From Pseudoxanthobacter soli DSM 19599 (GTDB lineage Bacteria; Pseudomonadota; Alphaproteobacteria; Rhizobiales; Segnochrobactraceae): a DNA stretch of 33,606 bases. A program made the position numbers and the translations under genes. Location of the stretch: the NCBI GenBank assembly GCA_945898215.1, contig CAMDHY010000041.1, forward strand, positions 1 to 33,606. Reading direction: 5' to 3'. Positions 31,637 through 33,606 of this stretch are shown here, in pieces (within the stretch, counting starts at the first letter, position 1; every line of letters begins with the position of its first letter). The notes under the pieces are model-generated. The model was given only the letters and a program-made list of their open reading frames with translations. It was not told the DNA's origin and made no database searches.

Positions 31637-32062
31637 CTACCGCGGCAGCGCCTCCGGCGCGTATTGCTCGACGAACGCCCCGCTCGCCGGGATCGGCGTG
31701 ATGATGTCGACCAGGACGCCGTTCGGGTCGGTGGTGATGAAGTGGCGCTGGCCGAAGGCCTCGTCGCGCAGCGGCAGCAGCACCGGCAGGCCGGCCGCCT
31801 CGACGCGGGCATACTCAGCGTCGACGTCCTCCACCTCGAAGTTGAGGATGACGCCGCCGGCGCGGCCGCGACCGACGGCGGGGATGGTCGCGTGCCCGCC
31901 ATCGAGGATGGCGAGGTTGACCGAGGCGTCCTCGACCGACTGCAGGTGGACGTACCACGCGCTCGCAAACAGCGGCGTGAAGCGGAAGTGGCGGACGTAG
32001 AAGGCGGCCGTGGCCGCCACGTCGGCCACCATCAGGACCGGGTAGTAGCTCGTCACCCGCAT
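31637..32062 (-). CDS. VOC-superfamily (glyoxalase/bleomycin resistance-like) protein
   Basis: 141 residues, one VOC module of paired beta-alpha-beta-beta-beta units. [23 protein letters not shown] opens the first half; [56 protein letters not shown] is the classic second half with the DPNG turn. The ATG at 32062 is preceded by a strong ribosome binding site, AAGGAGGA (complement of 32068-32075). It could be a glyoxalase, dioxygenase or antibiotic/electrophile-binding protein. The gene is divergent from a TetR regulator across a shared inverted repeat, so TetR probably controls it and the VOC protein acts on, or protects from, the inducer. Confidence 0.9.
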   Translation of the reverse strand: MRVTSYYPVLMVADVAATAAFYVRHFRFTPLFASAWYVHLQSVEDASVNLAILDGGHATIPAVGRGRAGGVILNFEVEDVDAEYARVEAAGLPVLLPLRDEAFGQRHFITTDPNGVLVDIITPIPASGAFVEQYAPEALPR

Positions 32063-32085
32063 CGCTTTCCTCCTTCGCGCCATTC

Positions 32086-32135
32086 GCATACGGTCTGCAT
32101 GTTTTCTCTCAGTAACAAACAGACAGACTGTATGC
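32086..32135. promoter_or_regulatory. Paired operator arms in the VOC/TetR divergent promoter
   Basis: GCATACGGTCTG (32086-32097) and CAGACTGTATGC (32124-32135) are reverse complements at 11 of 12 positions, spaced by 26 bases. The left arm sits just upstream of the VOC ribosome binding site; the right arm overlaps the TetR ATG at 32132. The spacer (ttttctctcagtaacaaaca) is AT-rich for this genome and would hold the promoters. The arrangement fits a TetR repressor controlling both genes. Confidence 0.65.
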
Positions 32136-32788
32136 AAGAGCGGCGGAGCAATCGCGAGCGGACGGAGGAGATGCGCGGGCGCCTCATCGCGGCGGCCCGG
32201 GCGCTGTTCGTCGACAGGGGCTACGCCGACACCGGCACGCCGGAGATCGTGGCTGCCGCCGGCGTGACGCGCGGCGCGCTCTATCACCACTTCGCGGACA
32301 AGCAGGCCCTGTTCCGCGCCGTCGTGGAGACCGAGGCGGCCGTAGTGGCGGCGGCGATCGAGGACGCCGCGGCGGCCGGCGACGCCGAGAGCACCAATGG
32401 CGGCACCAGCGACGGCATCCCTGCGGCGCCCGGCCACGGGATCCGGCGCCTCGTCGCCGGCGCGCGGGCCTACCTCGTGGCGATGGCGGTGCCGGGGCGG
32501 ACGCGGTTGCTGTTGGTGGAGGCGCCGGCGGTACTGGGCGCGACGGAGGTTCGCGCCATCGACGGCGGCCACGCCGAGCGGACCCTGCGCGCGGGGCTCG
32601 AGGAGGCGATCGAGGCCGGGGAACTCCGCGCCCTGCCGCTGCCGGCGCTGACCTCGCTGCTGTCGGCGCTGTTCGACCGGGCGGCCCTCGACGCCGCGGC
32701 GGACGGGGACGCCGGGAAGGCGATCACGGTAATCGAAGCCTTGCTAGCCGGGCTGGCGCCGCCGCCTGCCCGCGGCGGGACCGGCTGA
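32132..32788 (+). CDS. TetR/AcrR-family transcriptional repressor
   Basis: 218 residues with the start used here. The N-terminal DNA-binding domain reads [57 protein letters not shown] (about 10-66), a textbook TetR helix-turn-helix with the GxLYHHFxxKxxLF recognition helix. The remainder is an Ala-rich all-helical ligand domain ending [12 protein letters not shown]. The ATG at 32132 begins near the domain; an in-frame ATG at 32099 would add 11 residues. Neither has a clear ribosome binding site, and the upper start falls inside the operator region. Divergent from the VOC gene, with probable autoregulation through the paired arms. Confidence 0.92.
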   Translation: MQERRSNRERTEEMRGRLIAAARALFVDRGYADTGTPEIVAAAGVTRGALYHHFADKQALFRAVVETEAAVVAAAIEDAAAAGDAESTNGGTSDGIPAAPGHGIRRLVAGARAYLVAMAVPGRTRLLLVEAPAVLGATEVRAIDGGHAERTLRAGLEEAIEAGELRALPLPALTSLLSALFDRAALDAAADGDAGKAITVIEALLAGLAPPPARGGTG

Positions 32789-32853
32789 TGGGCACCGGCT
32801 GACCGGGGACCGAACGAGGCATCGCCCGTCTCGACTGCCGATCGGCGTGGCCG

Positions 32854-33606
32854 TCACACCGCCTGGCCGAACTCCTCCTTCGACCAGTGGCGGGTTGTGG
32901 TCTTGTAGGCGACCCGGCAGTTCAGCGCGCAGAAGCGGCGGAGCTCGAAACGCTCAAGCACGACGAGCTCCCGGCCGAGGGTCGCCCGGTTGGTCTCCGA
33001 GCCGGCGAGATGGGCGGCGAGCGCCCGCGTCAGCAGGCCCGGCCCGGTGGAGAGCCAGATCGTGTCGGCATCGCCGCGCAGCATCGCCGTCACGGCGAGT
33101 TCGAGGGCGAGGCCGATCAGCGGGTGGCCGGGGACGGCGGCGATGAAGTTGTTGCCGATCGAGCCGCGGCCCTCCTGCGGCACCACCAAGGCGCGGCCGG
33201 CGAGGTGCGGATCGAGCGGCGCCGTGCAGCGGTCGTCGGCGTCGACATAGACGCCGCCCTCGTGGAAGAGCAGAGCCAGGCGCAGCAGGTCCGCCTTCTG
33301 CGCCGGCTTGCGGGCGGCGCGATAGGCGCGGCGGATGCGCGGGTCCGGCAGGCTCTCGAGGTAGGCGCGGGCCGTGCGATCGGTGTGGCGGACGTGATCG
33401 AAGCCGGGATTTCCCTCCCGCCAGCTCGCCATCAGCTCGACGATGTCGTCGGCTACCGCCTCGGTATCCCAGAACTGCAGGATGCGGCGGGGGACCGACA
33501 CGGTACCCGACGACGGCGGCTGCACGTCGAGCAGCCCGTTGCGGCGGAGGAACACGAAGAAGGCGATGGCGCCGGGGGTGTAGTCGGGCTCCTCGTGGGC
33601 GAGGGT
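32854..33606 (-). CDS. GT32-like glycosyltransferase, N-terminus beyond window edge
   Basis: The open frame runs off the right edge: residues before the GTG at 33555 are coding too, since TLAHEEPDYTPGAIAFF matches AIREEPAYTGGAIALL of the TPR-glycosyltransferase. The visible 250 residues contain VPRRILQFWDTEAVADDIVELMASWREGNPGF, KPAQKADLLRLALLFHEGGVYVDADDRC with the metal-binding DADD, GNNFIAAVPGHPLIGLALELAV, WLSTGPGLLTRALAAHL and FCALNCRVAYKTTTRHWSKEEFG. The order and spacing equal those of the C-terminal domain at 27519-28200, so the two are paralogs. This one may also carry an N-terminal TPR region outside the window. It is convergent with the TetR gene. Confidence 0.88.
   Translation of the reverse strand, partial: TLAHEEPDYTPGAIAFFVFLRRNGLLDVQPPSSGTVSVPRRILQFWDTEAVADDIVELMASWREGNPGFDHVRHTDRTARAYLESLPDPRIRRAYRAARKPAQKADLLRLALLFHEGGVYVDADDRCTAPLDPHLAGRALVVPQEGRGSIGNNFIAAVPGHPLIGLALELAVTAMLRGDADTIWLSTGPGLLTRALAAHLAGSETNRATLGRELVVLERFELRRFCALNCRVAYKTTTRHWSKEEFGQAV

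Noticed and set aside
31595-32131. Long plus-strand extension upstream of the TetR gene
   Set aside because: It runs antisense through the VOC gene and its strong ribosome binding site. TetR homology begins only after 32132.
33553-33555. GTG at 33555 as the start of the right-edge glycosyltransferase
   Set aside because: Codons upstream of it continue to match the paralogous TPR-glycosyltransferase up to the window edge, so the true start lies outside.

Overview
This is a GC-rich (roughly 70%) chromosomal segment from an alphaproteobacterium, most likely of the order Hyphomicrobiales (Rhizobiales). The evidence is the gene content (PsuK/PsuG, AtzF-type allophanate hydrolase, PotABCD- and Urt-type ABC importers, Hint-domain and TPR-glycosyltransferase proteins), the very GC-rich third codon positions and the GTCATTCCCGG-type intergenic palindromes. 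I cannot name the species. I see no rRNA, tRNA, CRISPR array, transposase or phage gene.

Layout. (1) 1-3711: the 5' part of a LysR regulator (cut by the left edge) faces an apparent operon of an isochorismatase-fold cysteine hydrolase, pseudouridine kinase and pseudouridine-5'-phosphate glycosidase. (2) 3720-7151: a TauE/SafE exporter, an AhpD-like protein, a DUF5993 micro-protein paired with a DsbB-like protein, and a GT92/GT2-like glycosyltransferase. (3) 7184-19410: allophanate hydrolase, divergent from a nicotinate phosphoribosyltransferase-like gene, then a collinear run of PotD-, PotB-, PotC- and PotA-like genes, a second cysteine hydrolase, a GH63/MGH1-like glycosidase and a ribokinase. 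It ends against a convergent nucleoside hydrolase. (4) 19795-24536, all on the minus strand: fatty-acid desaturase, TIM-barrel isomerase-like protein and three components of a urea/branched-chain-amide type ABC importer. (5) 24923-27461: an HdeD-like membrane protein fused to a permuted papain-like domain, plus an MFS transporter. (6) 27519-33606: two related GT32-like glycosyltransferases (one TPR-fused, one running off the right edge) around a mosaic Hint-domain gene and a divergent VOC/TetR pair.

How it works together. The first two thirds reads as a salvage island for nucleosides and nitrogenous bases. Pseudouridine would be phosphorylated and split to uracil plus ribose 5-phosphate. A second importer would feed a glycosidase, a nucleoside hydrolase, ribokinase, an amidohydrolase and a phosphoribosyltransferase. 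Allophanate hydrolase would release ammonium from urea-type products. The enzyme set of block 3 would fit uptake of a decorated or pyridine-type nucleoside, but the substrate is not shown by the sequence. A 20-bp palindrome in front of the importer operon, and a related half-conserved site in front of allophanate hydrolase, hint at shared control.

The most unusual structures are the Hint gene, which carries a frameshifted remnant of a second Hint start joined to an AT-rich module, and the HdeD-protease-like fusion.
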